In this document: piece by piece, positions 45,363-54,313 of the stretch
Layout of the letters: each line of letters begins with the position of its first letter
Position numbering within the stretch: the stretch's first letter is position 1
Assembly: GCF_030269125.1 (NCBI RefSeq)
Contig: NZ_BSSM01000002.1
Coordinates: forward strand, 62,001-126,000
DNA length: 64,000 bases
DNA from: Streptomyces hygroscopicus subsp. hygroscopicus
Lineage (GTDB): Bacteria > Actinomycetota > Actinomycetes > Streptomycetales > Streptomycetaceae
Direction: 5' to 3'
Made by a program: the position numbers and the translations under genes
Notes under the pieces: generated by a model
What the model was told of the DNA's origin: nothing
Databases searched by the model: none
The model's input: the letters and a program-made list of their open reading frames with translations, nothing else

Positions 45363-45431
45363 GGTGTCTCCTGTGACGGATGGGTGTGCCGTGGAGGGCG
45401 GCGGACCTCGTTCGGCGCACACGCTGCCGCC

Positions 45432-45453
45432 GGTGCCTGAACACCGGTTGAAC
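45432..45453 (-). promoter_or_regulatory. PHO-box-like direct repeat upstream of phoX-type gene
   Basis: On the minus strand two adjacent 11-bp units, GTTCAACCGGT and GTTCAGGCACC, each begin with GTTCA, matching the 11-bp periodic GTTCACC-N4 units of the Streptomyces PhoP box. They end 69 bp before the start codon of the phosphatase. Confidence 0.6.
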
Positions 45454-45543
45454 ACGGGGCTGCGCCCAGGACCCTTGTTCAAGAATCCGTATGCGCATTC
45501 CCATGGCGGCCCCAAGCACGAGCACCGGTCCCCACCCGCGCGC

Positions 45544-46968
45544 TCAGCCCCCCTGCTGCGAGCGCGCCTTGAAGGCCGCCTTCCGGGCCTCCTTCGCCAC
45601 CTTCTTGTCCGGGTGCAGGCGTCCCATCGCCTCCAGCACATCGGCCGTCGCCGGATGGTCCACCCGCCACGCCGCCGCGAAGAACCCGCCGTGCTGCTCG
45701 GCCAGCCCCTCCACCAGGGCCTGGAGCTCCTCGGAGTTGCCCTCGGCGGCCAGTTGCGCGGCGACGGTGTCGACGGTCAGCCAGAACACGAGGTCCTGGG
45801 ACGGCGCGGGCACCCCGGTGGCGCCCCGCTCGCTGAGCCACACCCGGGCGAGGCCGCCGAGTTCGGGGTCGTCCAGCACCTCCCGCAGCGCGGGCTCCGC
45901 CTCCCCGCCGACCAGGGACAGCGCCTGCTGGCAGCGCAGCCGCCGCAGCGGCCCCCCGGCATCCGCGCCCCGGGCCGCGGCCAGCAACTCCCGTGCGGCG
46001 GCGAGCGGTTCGTGCCGGGACAGCCACAGCTCCGTCTCGGCGAGGGCGGCCGAGGAGCCGAACGCGGCGGTGCCGTCGAGCAGTGCGTCCGCGCCCTTGT
46101 CGGCGAGTTCACCGACCACCGGGGCCTCGAAGCCGGCCTCCACCAGCCGCGCCCGCAGCCCGTAGGCGCCGAGCGGGGTGAGCCGCACCATGCCGTAGCG
46201 GGCGACGTCGGTCTCCTCCACCGGCGCGGCGAACTCCTCGTCGCCGTCCGCCATCAGCGCCTCGTCCACGGGCCGGTACTCGACGAGTCCGATCGGCTCC
46301 AGCGTCCGGAACTGGTCGTCGAGCCGCATCATCGCGTCGGAGACCTGCTCCAGCACGTCGTCGGTGGGCTCGCCCATGCCGTCCGGCACGATCATCGACG
46401 CGGCGAGCGCGGGCAGCGGAACGGGGCCCTCCCCGGGGCCGTCCTCACTCACCGTCAGCAGATAGAGGTTGCCGAGGACGCCGTCGAGGAACTCGGCCTC
46501 GCCCTCGGGGTCCCAGTCGAGTGACGCGAAATCGATCTCGCCGCCCTCGTCCAGCGCGTCCACCAGATCGTCCAGGTCGGGCACGCTCGCATCGGCCAGC
46601 ACCGTCTCCAGCGCGGCGAGCCACACGGTGAGCACCTCGTGCGGGGAGCCGGTGAGCAGCCCCAGGGCCTCGCCCGCCCGGACCGCCCCCGTCTCCTCGT
46701 CGGCGACCTCGACCAGCCCGGAGTCCAGCGCGACCCGCCAGGCCTCGGCGGCGTAGGCGGCGGCGTCGTCACCGGTGAGCCCGAGCAGGCCGGCCGCGGC
46801 CGGCAGCTGCTCCTCGACCAGACTGCCGCCCGCGTCCACCCGGGTGTCGGGGCCGGCCCAGCGGGCGAGCCGGGCCGCCCGGGAGAGCAGGGGCGTGGAC
46901 AGCGCGGCGTGCGCCAGCTCCGCTTCGGGGTGCAGCCGTACGGGCGGCAGGGGCGAGCTGTCTGACAT
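45544..46968 (-). CDS. Conserved actinobacterial hypothetical protein, alpha-helical
   Basis: 474 aa, acidic and alanine/leucine-rich, no signal peptide or membrane helix. The N-terminal third has ARLARWAGPDTRVDAGGSLVEEQLPAAA and TVWLAALETVL. The C-terminal third looks like helical repeats (RRLRCQQALSLVGGEAEPALREVL, LARVWLSERGATGVP), ending in a lysine-rich tail KKVAKEARKAAFKARS. I do not recognise a function. It is divergent from the secreted nuclease gene. Confidence 0.8.
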   Translation of the reverse strand: MSDSSPLPPVRLHPEAELAHAALSTPLLSRAARLARWAGPDTRVDAGGSLVEEQLPAAAGLLGLTGDDAAAYAAEAWRVALDSGLVEVADEETGAVRAGEALGLLTGSPHEVLTVWLAALETVLADASVPDLDDLVDALDEGGEIDFASLDWDPEGEAEFLDGVLGNLYLLTVSEDGPGEGPVPLPALAASMIVPDGMGEPTDDVLEQVSDAMMRLDDQFRTLEPIGLVEYRPVDEALMADGDEEFAAPVEETDVARYGMVRLTPLGAYGLRARLVEAGFEAPVVGELADKGADALLDGTAAFGSSAALAETELWLSRHEPLAAARELLAAARGADAGGPLRRLRCQQALSLVGGEAEPALREVLDDPELGGLARVWLSERGATGVPAPSQDLVFWLTVDTVAAQLAAEGNSEELQALVEGLAEQHGGFFAAAWRVDHPATADVLEAMGRLHPDKKVAKEARKAAFKARSQQGG

Positions 46969-47232
46969 CGGCTGGATCTCCTCGGACCGTGAAACGTGCT
47001 CAGCCCCTCAGCGTAGACGGATTTCCACCCATGCCGACCGGTTCATCTCCTCGTCGTCCCCGGTACATGGCCGAAACCTTGACAAGTCCCGTGCGCAGGC
47101 TGGAGATTGACGCGCGTAGAAGTCGGGGGGCGGCCGTTCACCCGGCTCTACGCGTGTCACGGAGGGCAACGGCCCCCACACGCACCCGTTCCGCCTCGTC
47201 CCGGCGCCCCGTAACATCCCCGGAGGGATCCC
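46969..47232. other. Divergent intergenic region between hypothetical and nuclease genes
   Basis: 264 bp. It carries a promoter-like TTGACA toward the nuclease gene and, further on, a single GTTCACC (47136-47142), which without a partner unit is not enough to call a PHO box. Confidence 0.4.
47079..47108 (+). promoter_or_regulatory. Possible promoter of secreted nuclease gene
   Basis: Perfect TTGACA at 47079-47084, with GAGATT 18 nt downstream at 47103-47108 as a weak -10. The predicted leader is about 118 nt. Confidence 0.35.
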
Positions 47233-49056
47233 TTGCCGAGCAGGTCCACCGCGCGTCTCGCCGCGCTCACCGTCGCCGCCGTGTGCTCCGCCGCGTCGGC
47301 CGTCGTCCTCACCTCCCCCGCGCACGCCGACGCGGTGCGCATCCACGACATCCAGGGCACCACCCGCCTCTCGCCGTACGCGGGGCAGAAGGTGACGGAC
47401 GTGCCGGGCATCGTCACCGCCACGCGCGGCTACGGCTCGTCCAAGGGTTTCTGGCTCCAGGACACGACGCCGGACGACAACCCGGCCACCAGCGAGGGCA
47501 TATTCGTCTTCACCAGCTCCGCGCCGAAGGTCGCCGTCGGCGACTCGGTGACGGTGACCGGCACGGTCTCCGAGTACGTCCCGGGTGGCGCCGCGTCCGG
47601 CGGGCAGTCCGTCACGGAGATCACCAAGCCGGCGATCACCACCGTCTCCACCGGCAACGCCGTCCCGGCCCCGGTCGTCATCGACGCGCAGTCGGTGCCG
47701 GACCAGTACACGCCGCAGGGCGACACCGCCGACGGCGGCTCGATCAACAACCTGCCGCTCCGGCCCGCCACGTACGCCCTGGACTACTACGAGTCCCTTG
47801 AGGGCATGCGCGTCCAGGTCGAGGACACCCGCGTGGTCACCGCCACCGACCGGTACGCCGAGCTGTGGGTCACGGTGAAGCCGGACGAGCACCGCAGCAG
47901 CCGCGGCGGCACGGTCTACGGCTCCTACGACTCGCAGAACACCGGCCGGCTCCAGATCCAGTCGCTGGGCGCCACCGCCGACTTCCCGAAGGCCAACGTC
48001 GGCGACACGCTCACCGGCACCACCACCGGCCCGATGGACTACAACCAGTACGGCGGCTACACGCTGGTCGCCGACCGGGTCGGGACGCTCCGAAGCGGCG
48101 GCCTCCAGCGCGAGACCACCGAGAAGCAGACCAGCAGGCAGCTCGCGGTCGCGACGTACAACGTCGAGAACCTCGACCCGTCGGACAACACGTTCGCCCA
48201 GCACGCCGCGGCGATCGTGAACAACCTCCAGTCGCCCGACATCGTCTCCCTGGAGGAGATCCAGGACGACAACGGCGCCACGGACGACGGCACGGTGGAC
48301 GCGAGCGTCACCGTCCAGAAGCTGATCGACGCGATCGTCGCGGCGGGCGGCCCGGCGTACGACTGGCGCGCGATCGACCCGGTCAACGACAAGGACGGCG
48401 GCGAGCCGGGCGGCAACATCCGCCAGGTGTTCCTGTTCAACCCCGAGCGGGTGTCCTTCGTGGACCGCGCGGGCGGCGACTCCACCACCGCGGTGGGCGT
48501 CACCAAGGAGTGCGGCAAGGCCCAGCTGACCGTCTCCCCGGGCCGGATCGACCCGTCCAGCGCCGCCTGGGAGAACAGCCGCAAGCCGTTGGTCGGCCAG
48601 TTCGTCTTCCGGGGCAAGACCGTCTTCGTGATCGCCAACCACCTGACCTCCAAGGGCGGCGACCAGGGCCTGACCTCGCAGTACCAGCCGGTGACGCGCG
48701 GCTCGGAGATCCAGCGCCACGCGCAGGCGCAGGAGGTCAACGCGTTCGTCAAGGACATCCTGAAGGTCCAGAAGAACGCGAACGTGCTCGCCCTCGGCGA
48801 CATGAACGACTTCGAGTTCTCCGGCACCGCCGAGATCCTCGAGGGCGACGGCGAGCTGTGGTCGGCGATCAAGTCGCTGCCCGCGAGCGAGCGTTACACC
48901 TACGACTACCAGGGCAACTCGCAGGTCCTGGACCAGATCCTGATCAGCCCGGCGGTCCGCCGCGACGACTTCGAGTACGACAGCGTGCACATCAACTCGG
49001 AGTTCAACGACCAGATCAGCGACCACGACCCGCAGGTGCTGCGCTTCCGTCCCTGA
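47233..49056 (+). CDS. Secreted endonuclease/exonuclease/phosphatase family nuclease
   Basis: 607 aa. Signal peptide (residues 1 to about 31, ending PAHA), then an OB-like YhcR/ExeM N-terminal domain (about 35-285), then an EEP nuclease domain with NVENLDP, LEEIQDD, GDMNDFE and the SDHDPQ terminal histidine pair. It probably degrades extracellular DNA or RNA, which could supply phosphate together with the nearby PhoX-like enzyme. TTG 47233 follows GGAGGG at good spacing. Confidence 0.9.
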   Translation: MPSRSTARLAALTVAAVCSAASAVVLTSPAHADAVRIHDIQGTTRLSPYAGQKVTDVPGIVTATRGYGSSKGFWLQDTTPDDNPATSEGIFVFTSSAPKVAVGDSVTVTGTVSEYVPGGAASGGQSVTEITKPAITTVSTGNAVPAPVVIDAQSVPDQYTPQGDTADGGSINNLPLRPATYALDYYESLEGMRVQVEDTRVVTATDRYAELWVTVKPDEHRSSRGGTVYGSYDSQNTGRLQIQSLGATADFPKANVGDTLTGTTTGPMDYNQYGGYTLVADRVGTLRSGGLQRETTEKQTSRQLAVATYNVENLDPSDNTFAQHAAAIVNNLQSPDIVSLEEIQDDNGATDDGTVDASVTVQKLIDAIVAAGGPAYDWRAIDPVNDKDGGEPGGNIRQVFLFNPERVSFVDRAGGDSTTAVGVTKECGKAQLTVSPGRIDPSSAAWENSRKPLVGQFVFRGKTVFVIANHLTSKGGDQGLTSQYQPVTRGSEIQRHAQAQEVNAFVKDILKVQKNANVLALGDMNDFEFSGTAEILEGDGELWSAIKSLPASERYTYDYQGNSQVLDQILISPAVRRDDFEYDSVHINSEFNDQISDHDPQVLRFRP

Positions 49057-49070
49057 CCCGAGGGCGCCCA

Positions 49071-49101
49071 GGACCGGCCGGACATCCCGTCCGGCCGGTC
49101 C
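49071..49101. terminator. 13-bp-stem terminator after nuclease gene
   Basis: GGACCGGCCGGAC (49071-49083) pairs perfectly with 49089-49101 across a 5-nt loop, between the convergent nuclease and DUF3618 genes. Confidence 0.75.
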
Positions 49102-49161
49102 CGCGTCCACTCGCCCTGCCGCCCGGCCCGGCACGCGTTCACCGGGTAGCCCTCGGGGTGT

Positions 49162-49755
49162 TCAGCAGCCGCGCCTGCGACGCAGCACCCCGGCCGCGAT
49201 CAGGGCGGCCAGACCGACCGCGCCCGCCACCAGCACCGGGCGCGGCACCCCTCGTAGGCCCTCGGCCGCCTTGTGGGCGGGCGGCGCGAGCCGGCGCTGG
49301 GCCACGGCTGCCTTGTCCTGCACGAGGTGTCCGGCCTCCAGGGCCCTGCTCTGGGCCTGGTGCCCGGCCGCCATGGCCCGGTCGCGCAACGGCTGCCCGT
49401 CATGGGACGCGCCGTGCCGGGCGACCCGGTGCTGGAGCGTGTGCCCGGTGCGCGAGGCCGTCCCCTGCACGGCATGGCCCGCCTGCACGGCCCGCCCCTT
49501 CATGGCGTGGGCCGCGTGCGTGGCCCTGTCCTGGGCGCCCTGTCCGGCGTGCGCGGCGCCGGCGCGCAGCTGCACGGTCATGGCGCCGGCCTTGTCCATC
49601 AGGTCGGCGGCCCGAGCCCGCGCGCGGCCCTTCACATCGGCGCGGCCCACCAACTGGGCCACGGTGTCACCGAGTTGGTTCCTGGTCTGCTCGATCTGCT
49701 GCCGCAGTTCGTCGGGGCCCTTGGCACCCGAGCCGTGCGGGGTCCTGTGGGTCAT
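49162..49755 (-). CDS. DUF3618 domain membrane-associated protein
   Basis: 197 aa. The N-terminal DUF3618 segment is DELRQQIEQTRNQLGDTVAQLVGRADVKGRARARA. A long His/Ala/Gly-rich middle region has recurring AGH, then one C-terminal transmembrane helix (PVLVAGAVGLAALIAAGVL) and RRRRGC. The ATG overlaps the holin-family stop (ATGA), so the two are coupled. Probably a cell-envelope protein; function unknown. Confidence 0.82.
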   Translation of the reverse strand: MTHRTPHGSGAKGPDELRQQIEQTRNQLGDTVAQLVGRADVKGRARARAADLMDKAGAMTVQLRAGAAHAGQGAQDRATHAAHAMKGRAVQAGHAVQGTASRTGHTLQHRVARHGASHDGQPLRDRAMAAGHQAQSRALEAGHLVQDKAAVAQRRLAPPAHKAAEGLRGVPRPVLVAGAVGLAALIAAGVLRRRRGC

Positions 49756-50183
49756 CGATGTGCCCTTTCCTTGATCACGTCGACATCGGCCCTGACGCTG
49801 CCGAGGGTCTCCTCGGGCATGGGCGATCCGGCGCGGCGCAGCTGGGCGCGTCCGGTGGCGGCGAGCGCGGCGGCGACGGCGAACAGCACGGCCGCGACGA
49901 TCAGCGCCGCCGCCCACAGGGGCAGCACCAGGTCGAGGGCGGCGGTGGCCGCGCCGGCCAGCACGATCAGCCCGACGTAGCCGAGGGCGCCCGCGGCGCC
50001 CAGCAGCCCGCCACCGCGTCCGGCGCGCTTGCCCTTCCGGGCCAGCTCCGCCTTGGCGAGGGCGACCTCCTGCCGCAGCAGCAAGGAGAGCTGCTCGGTG
50101 GCGCGATTGACGAGTTCCCCCGTGGTGGGGTGCCCGTCGAGTGCGGGGCGCGTGTGCGGTCGCGTGTGCGAGGTCATGGTCAC
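49752..50183 (-). CDS. Phage-holin-family (Actinobacterial holin-X/DUF1469) membrane protein
   Basis: 143 aa. The amphipathic N-terminal helix ELVNRATEQLSLLLRQEVALAKAELARKGKRAG is typical of the Holin-X family, followed by two transmembrane helices. GTG 50183 is chosen for its GGAGG at 9 nt; ATG 50177 is the alternative. Despite the name, such genes are chromosomal and there is no phage context here. Coupled to the DUF3618 gene. Confidence 0.85.
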   Translation of the reverse strand: MTMTSHTRPHTRPALDGHPTTGELVNRATEQLSLLLRQEVALAKAELARKGKRAGRGGGLLGAAGALGYVGLIVLAGAATAALDLVLPLWAAALIVAAVLFAVAAALAATGRAQLRRAGSPMPEETLGSVRADVDVIKERAHR

Positions 50184-50236
50184 GGTGTCCCGCCTCCTCT
50201 CTGTACGGAACATCCGGGTACCCGGGCCGGGGAGCG

Positions 50237-50929
50237 TCAGCCCTTGTCCGCGCTCCCGGTCCCGCGGTCGCCGAGACGCGCGAGCTGCGACTGGAACCAG
50301 TCGAGCCGCGCCTGCAACAGGGCGGCCTCGGCGACCAGTTCGGGCACACCCAGCTCCGCGCCCGCCGGTCCGAGGGCCGCCGCGGCCGGGACGCCGCCGT
50401 CCGCCCGCACCCGCAGGCCCTCCCCGGCGAGCCGGGCGAACTCGGCGAGGGTGACGGACGTACGGCCGCGCGCGCAGCCCGCGCAGCCGGGGGCGAGGGC
50501 ACGCCAGCCGGGGCGGCCCCAGCCGGCGTCGGCCAGCAGGGCCGCGGTGGCACCGCAGGCGCAGGGGCCCGCGGTGGCGGTGCGCACCCGCTGCCGGGCG
50601 TAGCGGAATCCGCGCTCGAAGCGGATGTAGGTACCGAGCACGGAGACTTCGAGCAGCAGCGCGGTGCGGTGCTCCGCGGTGCAGCGCAGGGCGTCGGCGG
50701 CGGCCCGGTCGTGGACGCAGTGGAAACCGCAGTCGCACAGCCGCGCCGGCGGGCGGTGCCTGCGGCCGTAGACGCAGGACGCCTCGGCGAGAACGCCGTA
50801 CGGAAGCGCGCCGCCGAGCGACACTCCGGTGAACCCCGCCCGGGTGCCGTCCACGGACAGCACCGGGTGGGCGATCTTGTAGCCGGTCGGCGGCTCCGTG
50901 GGGCGTTCCGCCGGGAGCCGCAGTCTCAT
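50237..50929 (-). CDS. Cysteine-rich conserved hypothetical protein
   Basis: 230 aa. Eight to ten cysteines occur in pairs (CVYG, CDCGFHC, CACGAT, CAGCARG) and could bind metal. A C-terminal helical segment includes LVAEAALLQARLDWFQSQLARLG. There is no signal peptide. ATG 50929 overlaps the stop of a 46-aa gene (ATGA). I do not know its function. Confidence 0.75.
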   Translation of the reverse strand: MRLRLPAERPTEPPTGYKIAHPVLSVDGTRAGFTGVSLGGALPYGVLAEASCVYGRRHRPPARLCDCGFHCVHDRAAADALRCTAEHRTALLLEVSVLGTYIRFERGFRYARQRVRTATAGPCACGATAALLADAGWGRPGWRALAPGCAGCARGRTSVTLAEFARLAGEGLRVRADGGVPAAAALGPAGAELGVPELVAEAALLQARLDWFQSQLARLGDRGTGSADKG

Positions 50930-51066
50930 CGGGCGGCCGGGACCTCTTCGCGGGCCGGCTCGGCCGGTGCGGTGCGGGCGGCCTCCACGGGCTGCCGGGT
51001 CTCTTCCTCGTGGACCTGCGGCCGCTCCTCGGCGACCCCGGTGGCCAGTGCCTTGCCGAGCTTCAT
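50926..51066 (-). CDS. Small coupled protein of 46 aa
   Basis: MKLGKALATGVAEERPQVHE followed by an acidic, proline-containing tail. The ATG at 51066 has an ideal GGAGG site and the stop overlaps the next gene by ATGA, which supports real translation. The short basic start then acidic tail is not a signal peptide. It may act with, or set the translation of, the cysteine-rich protein downstream. Confidence 0.65.
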   Translation of the reverse strand: MKLGKALATGVAEERPQVHEEETRQPVEAARTAPAEPAREEVPAAR

Positions 51067-51234
51067 GGTGCCTCCATGGCTGACGTCGGTGATGACCCTT
51101 CGCCCATAGTGACCCATGAGGGGCCGAGTTGGACACACGACCTTGCGCCACATCCAAACAGGTAAGCAAACTTACCGATACTCTGAAGAAGAATTAAGTA
51201 GAGCTACACCGAAGACCTGCCGACACTTACGGGC

Positions 51235-52134
51235 ATGACGATCACACACAGGTCCTCGCCGTTCGGCCGCACCCTCTGCGCGATGATCACCCCGTTCACC
51301 GAGGAGGGGGCGCTGGACCGGGCGGGCGCCCAGGAGCTGGCCGCCCACCTGGTGGCGGAGGGCTGCGACGGCCTGGTCCTCAACGGCACCACGGGCGAGT
51401 CGCCGACCACCACGGACACCGAGAAGGCGGAACTGATCACGGCCGTACGGGAGGCGGTCGGCGACCGGGTCCCCCTGATCGCGGGGGTCGGTACCGCCGA
51501 CACCCGGCACACCACCGAACTGGCCCTCGCGGCGGAGAAGGCGGGCGCCGACGCCGTCCTGGTCGTGGCGCCGTACTACAGCAGGCCGCCCCAGGACGCC
51601 CTGGCCGCCCACTTCCACGCCGTCGCCGACGCCGGCGGGCTGCCGGTCCTCCTCTACGACATCCCCGGCCGCACCGGCACCCGCATCGACCCGGAGACGA
51701 TCCTCCGCCTCGCGGAGCATCCCCGGATCGTGGGGGTCAAGGACTGCTCCTACGACCTCCTGGGCACTCAGAAGGTCCTGGCCCGGACGGACTTGGCCTA
51801 CTACGCGGGCTGCGACGAACACAACCTCGCCCTCTACGCCGTCGGCGCGGCCGGCTGCATCAGCACCGTCGCCAACGCGGCCCCCCGCCACATCGCCGCC
51901 GTCCTCGACGCCTTCGACGCCGCCGACACCGTCCGGGCGGCACGGCTCCAGCTCCGCGCGATCCCCTTGATCGACTCCATGATGTCCGCGGGCCTCCCGG
52001 GGACGGTCACCGCGAAGGCCCTCCTGTCCCGACTCGGCCTCCCCGCGGGCCCGGTCCGCGCCCCGCTGCTCCCCGCCTCCCCCGAGGTGACGGCCGGACT
52101 GCGGGCGCGGTACGAGGAGCTGACCGGATCCTGA
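51235..52134 (+). CDS. dapA: 4-hydroxy-tetrahydrodipicolinate synthase (DapA)
   Basis: A 299-aa class I aldolase of the lysine/diaminopimelate pathway, condensing pyruvate with aspartate semialdehyde. The GTTGES loop, YYSRPPQDAL, the YDIPGRTG tyrosine region and the Schiff-base lysine in VGVKDCSYD are all present. dapD lies about 600 bp downstream on the other strand. Streptomyces often carry more than one dapA. Confidence 0.92.
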   Translation: MTITHRSSPFGRTLCAMITPFTEEGALDRAGAQELAAHLVAEGCDGLVLNGTTGESPTTTDTEKAELITAVREAVGDRVPLIAGVGTADTRHTTELALAAEKAGADAVLVVAPYYSRPPQDALAAHFHAVADAGGLPVLLYDIPGRTGTRIDPETILRLAEHPRIVGVKDCSYDLLGTQKVLARTDLAYYAGCDEHNLALYAVGAAGCISTVANAAPRHIAAVLDAFDAADTVRAARLQLRAIPLIDSMMSAGLPGTVTAKALLSRLGLPAGPVRAPLLPASPEVTAGLRARYEELTGS

Positions 52135-52167
52135 TCCCGGCCGGACCGCCTGCCGTACGGTGTCCTC

Positions 52168-52677
52168 GTGAGCCGCCCCCTGCTGTTCCTGGACGTCGAC
52201 GGTCCCCTGAACCCGTACGCGGCCCAGCCGGAGCGCCGGCCCGAGGGGTACACCACGGTCCGGGTGCCCCTGCGCTCCCGCCGCCCGCTGCGGGTCTGGC
52301 TGAATCCGGCCCACGGCCGCGAACTGTCCTCCCTCGGCTACGAGCTGTGCTGGGCGACGACCTGGATGGCCGAGGCCAACCGCTGGATCGCCCCCGTCCT
52401 CGGCCCGCCGGAGTTGCCGTACGTCGACTTCGGCGCGGGCCTGTTCGCCCACCGGCCCGACGGGGTGCACTGGAAGACGGAGGCGATCGTGGCGTACGCC
52501 GGGGGCCGGCCGTTCGCCTGGGTGGACGACGAACAGAGCCCGGCGGACGCCGTGTTCGTCGCCGACCGCCACCCCGCCCCGGCCCTCCTCCACCACGTGG
52601 ACCCCCGCATCGGCCTGCGCGAGGGCGACTTCGGCACACTGGCGCGGTTCGCGGCCGGACTCCCGGCCACGGGATGA
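52168..52677 (+). CDS. HAD-like hypothetical protein
   Basis: 169 aa. Begins with the HAD motif I FLDVDGPLNPY and has WATTWMAEANRWIAPVLG and FAWVDDEQSPAD, as in small bacterial HAD-domain proteins of unknown substrate. It starts 33 bp after dapA and may be co-transcribed. A 14-bp hairpin follows the stop at once. Confidence 0.85.
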   Translation: MSRPLLFLDVDGPLNPYAAQPERRPEGYTTVRVPLRSRRPLRVWLNPAHGRELSSLGYELCWATTWMAEANRWIAPVLGPPELPYVDFGAGLFAHRPDGVHWKTEAIVAYAGGRPFAWVDDEQSPADAVFVADRHPAPALLHHVDPRIGLREGDFGTLARFAAGLPATG

Positions 52678-52713
52678 CGCAGCGCCCCTCGCCGCGGGAC
52701 GAGGGGCGCTGCG
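52678..52713. terminator. 14-bp-stem terminator between HAD-like gene and dapD
   Basis: CGCAGCGCCCCTCG (52678-52691) pairs perfectly with 52700-52713 over an 8-nt loop, directly after the HAD-gene stop and shared by the convergent dapD. Confidence 0.8.
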
Positions 52714-52726
52714 GGCGTACGGCGGG

Positions 52727-53713
52727 TCAGTTGTGGCTGTGCAAAATGTCGTTCAGGCCGCCCCAGACCGCGTTGTTCGGGCGGGCCTCGACGGCGCCGG
52801 TGACCGAGTTGCGGCGGAAGAGGATGTTGGAGGCGCCGTTGAGGTCGCGGGCCTTGACGATCTGTCCGTCGGGCATGGTGACACGGGTGCCGGCGGTGAC
52901 GTAGAGGCCGGCCTCGACCACGCACTCGTCGCCGAGGGCGATGCCGACGCCCGCCTCGGCGCCGATCAGGCAGCGCTCGCCGACGGAGATGATCACGTTG
53001 CCGCCGCCGGACAGGGTGCCCATGGTGGAGGCGCCGCCGCCGATGTCCGAGCCGTCGCCGATGACGACACCGGCGGAGATGCGGCCCTCGACCATCGAGG
53101 TGCCGAGCGTACCGGCGTTGAAGTTGACGAAGCCCTCGTGCATCACGGTGGTGCCCGCGGCGAGGTGCGCGCCCAGACGGACCCGGTCGGCGTCGGCGAT
53201 GCGGACGCCCCTGGGAACGACGTAGTCCGTCATGCGGGGGAACTTGTCGATCGAGGTGACCTGGAGGTGCAGGCCCTCGGCGCGGGCGTTCAGCCGCACC
53301 TTCTCGATGTCGTCCACGGCGACCGGGCCGAGCGAGGTCCAGGCGACGTTGGCGAGGTGGCCGAAGATGCCGTCCAGGCTCAGGCCGTGCGGCTTGACCA
53401 GGCGGTGCGAGAGGAGGTGCAGGCGCAGGTAGGCGTCGTGCGCGTCCAGCGGCTTCTCGTCCAGCGAGGCGATGACCGTACGGACCGCGACCACCTCGAC
53501 GCCCCTGCGGGCGTCCGGGCCGGTCGCCGCGGTCGCGCCGCCGCCCAGCAGCTCCGCCGCGCGCTCGGCGGACAGCCGCTCGGTGCCGGCCGGGCCCGGC
53601 TCCGCCACCAGCTCGGGCGCGGGGAACCAGGTGTCGAGAACGGTGCCGTCGGAGGCGATCGTGGCGAGGCCGGCGGCGACGGCGCCGGTGGTACGGGAAG
53701 CAGTGTCGGTCAT
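52727..53713 (-). CDS. dapD: 2,3,4,5-tetrahydropyridine-2,6-dicarboxylate N-succinyltransferase (DapD)
   Basis: 328 aa, the actinobacterial DapD form. The left-handed beta-helix occupies about 165-280 (hexapeptide runs such as [19 protein letters not shown] and [17 protein letters not shown]). It succinylates tetrahydrodipicolinate on the way to meso-diaminopimelate and lysine, using succinyl-CoA. The conserved [10 protein letters not shown] segment is at the active site. Monocistronic. Confidence 0.95.
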   Translation of the reverse strand: MTDTASRTTGAVAAGLATIASDGTVLDTWFPAPELVAEPGPAGTERLSAERAAELLGGGATAATGPDARRGVEVVAVRTVIASLDEKPLDAHDAYLRLHLLSHRLVKPHGLSLDGIFGHLANVAWTSLGPVAVDDIEKVRLNARAEGLHLQVTSIDKFPRMTDYVVPRGVRIADADRVRLGAHLAAGTTVMHEGFVNFNAGTLGTSMVEGRISAGVVIGDGSDIGGGASTMGTLSGGGNVIISVGERCLIGAEAGVGIALGDECVVEAGLYVTAGTRVTMPDGQIVKARDLNGASNILFRRNSVTGAVEARPNNAVWGGLNDILHSHN

Positions 53714-53782
53714 GGGAAAAACCTAACGTGGCACGGGGTGCGGGAGCGAACCGTGTCTCATGTGCCGGTCGGGGGAACGCCC

Positions 53783-54313
53783 TCAGCCGATCACCCGCCC
53801 GAGCGCCTCCCGCGCGTACCCCTCGTCGTACGCCCCACCCGTCAGCAGCACCTGAAGGCAGACGCCGTCCATCAGCGCGACCAGCACCCGTGCCGTCACC
53901 GGGTCGACACGGGCGGACAGGCGCGCGGCCGTCTCCTCCATCCACCGGGCGGCGACGGGCCGCAGGGCCGGGCGGCGCAGCGCGGCGAGGTACAGCTCGT
54001 ACTCCAGCTCCGCCCCGGGGCGGTCGGCGTTCAGCCACTCGCCGAGGACCCGGGCGAGCCCGGCCGCGAGGTCGCCGTCGTCCAGTGCCCCGCTGTCGTC
54101 GAGCACCGCGGCGAACCCCTCGTTCGCCTGGCACAGGGCGGCCACCAGCAGGTCGTCCAGGGTGGCGAAGTGGTACGTGGTGGAGCCGAGCGGCACATCC
54201 GCCTCCGCGGCGACCGTGCGGTGGCTGAGCCCGACGAGGCCGTCGCGCCCGGCCACCCGGATCGCCGCGTCGATGATCCGCTGCCGCCGGTCGGGGTCGT
54301 AGCGCCGGGCCAT
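53783..54313 (-). CDS. TetR family transcriptional regulator
   Basis: 176 aa. The N-terminal TetR helix-turn-helix is RRQRIIDAAIRVAGRDGLVGLSHRTVAAEADVPLGSTTYHF, and the C-terminal helical domain binds a ligand. It lies downstream of an SMR exporter gene with a one-base TGATG overlap, so it probably represses this operon by binding the palindromes over the smr start. Ligand expected to be a cationic compound. Confidence 0.92.
   Translation of the reverse strand: MARRYDPDRRQRIIDAAIRVAGRDGLVGLSHRTVAAEADVPLGSTTYHFATLDDLLVAALCQANEGFAAVLDDSGALDDGDLAAGLARVLGEWLNADRPGAELEYELYLAALRRPALRPVAARWMEETAARLSARVDPVTARVLVALMDGVCLQVLLTGGAYDEGYAREALGRVIG

Noticed and set aside
47136..47147. PHO box before the secreted nuclease
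   Set aside because: Only one GTTCACC half unit is present; neighbouring 11-bp units do not match.
49752..50183. Prophage remnant suggested by the holin-family gene
   Set aside because: No other phage genes, integrase or att-like repeats nearby; this family is a chromosomal envelope gene in actinobacteria.
51235..52134. DapA-like gene as 5-keto-4-deoxyglucarate dehydratase (KdgD)
   Set aside because: Active-site segments match true DapA, and dapD lies nearby; it should not be used to complete a uronate pathway.
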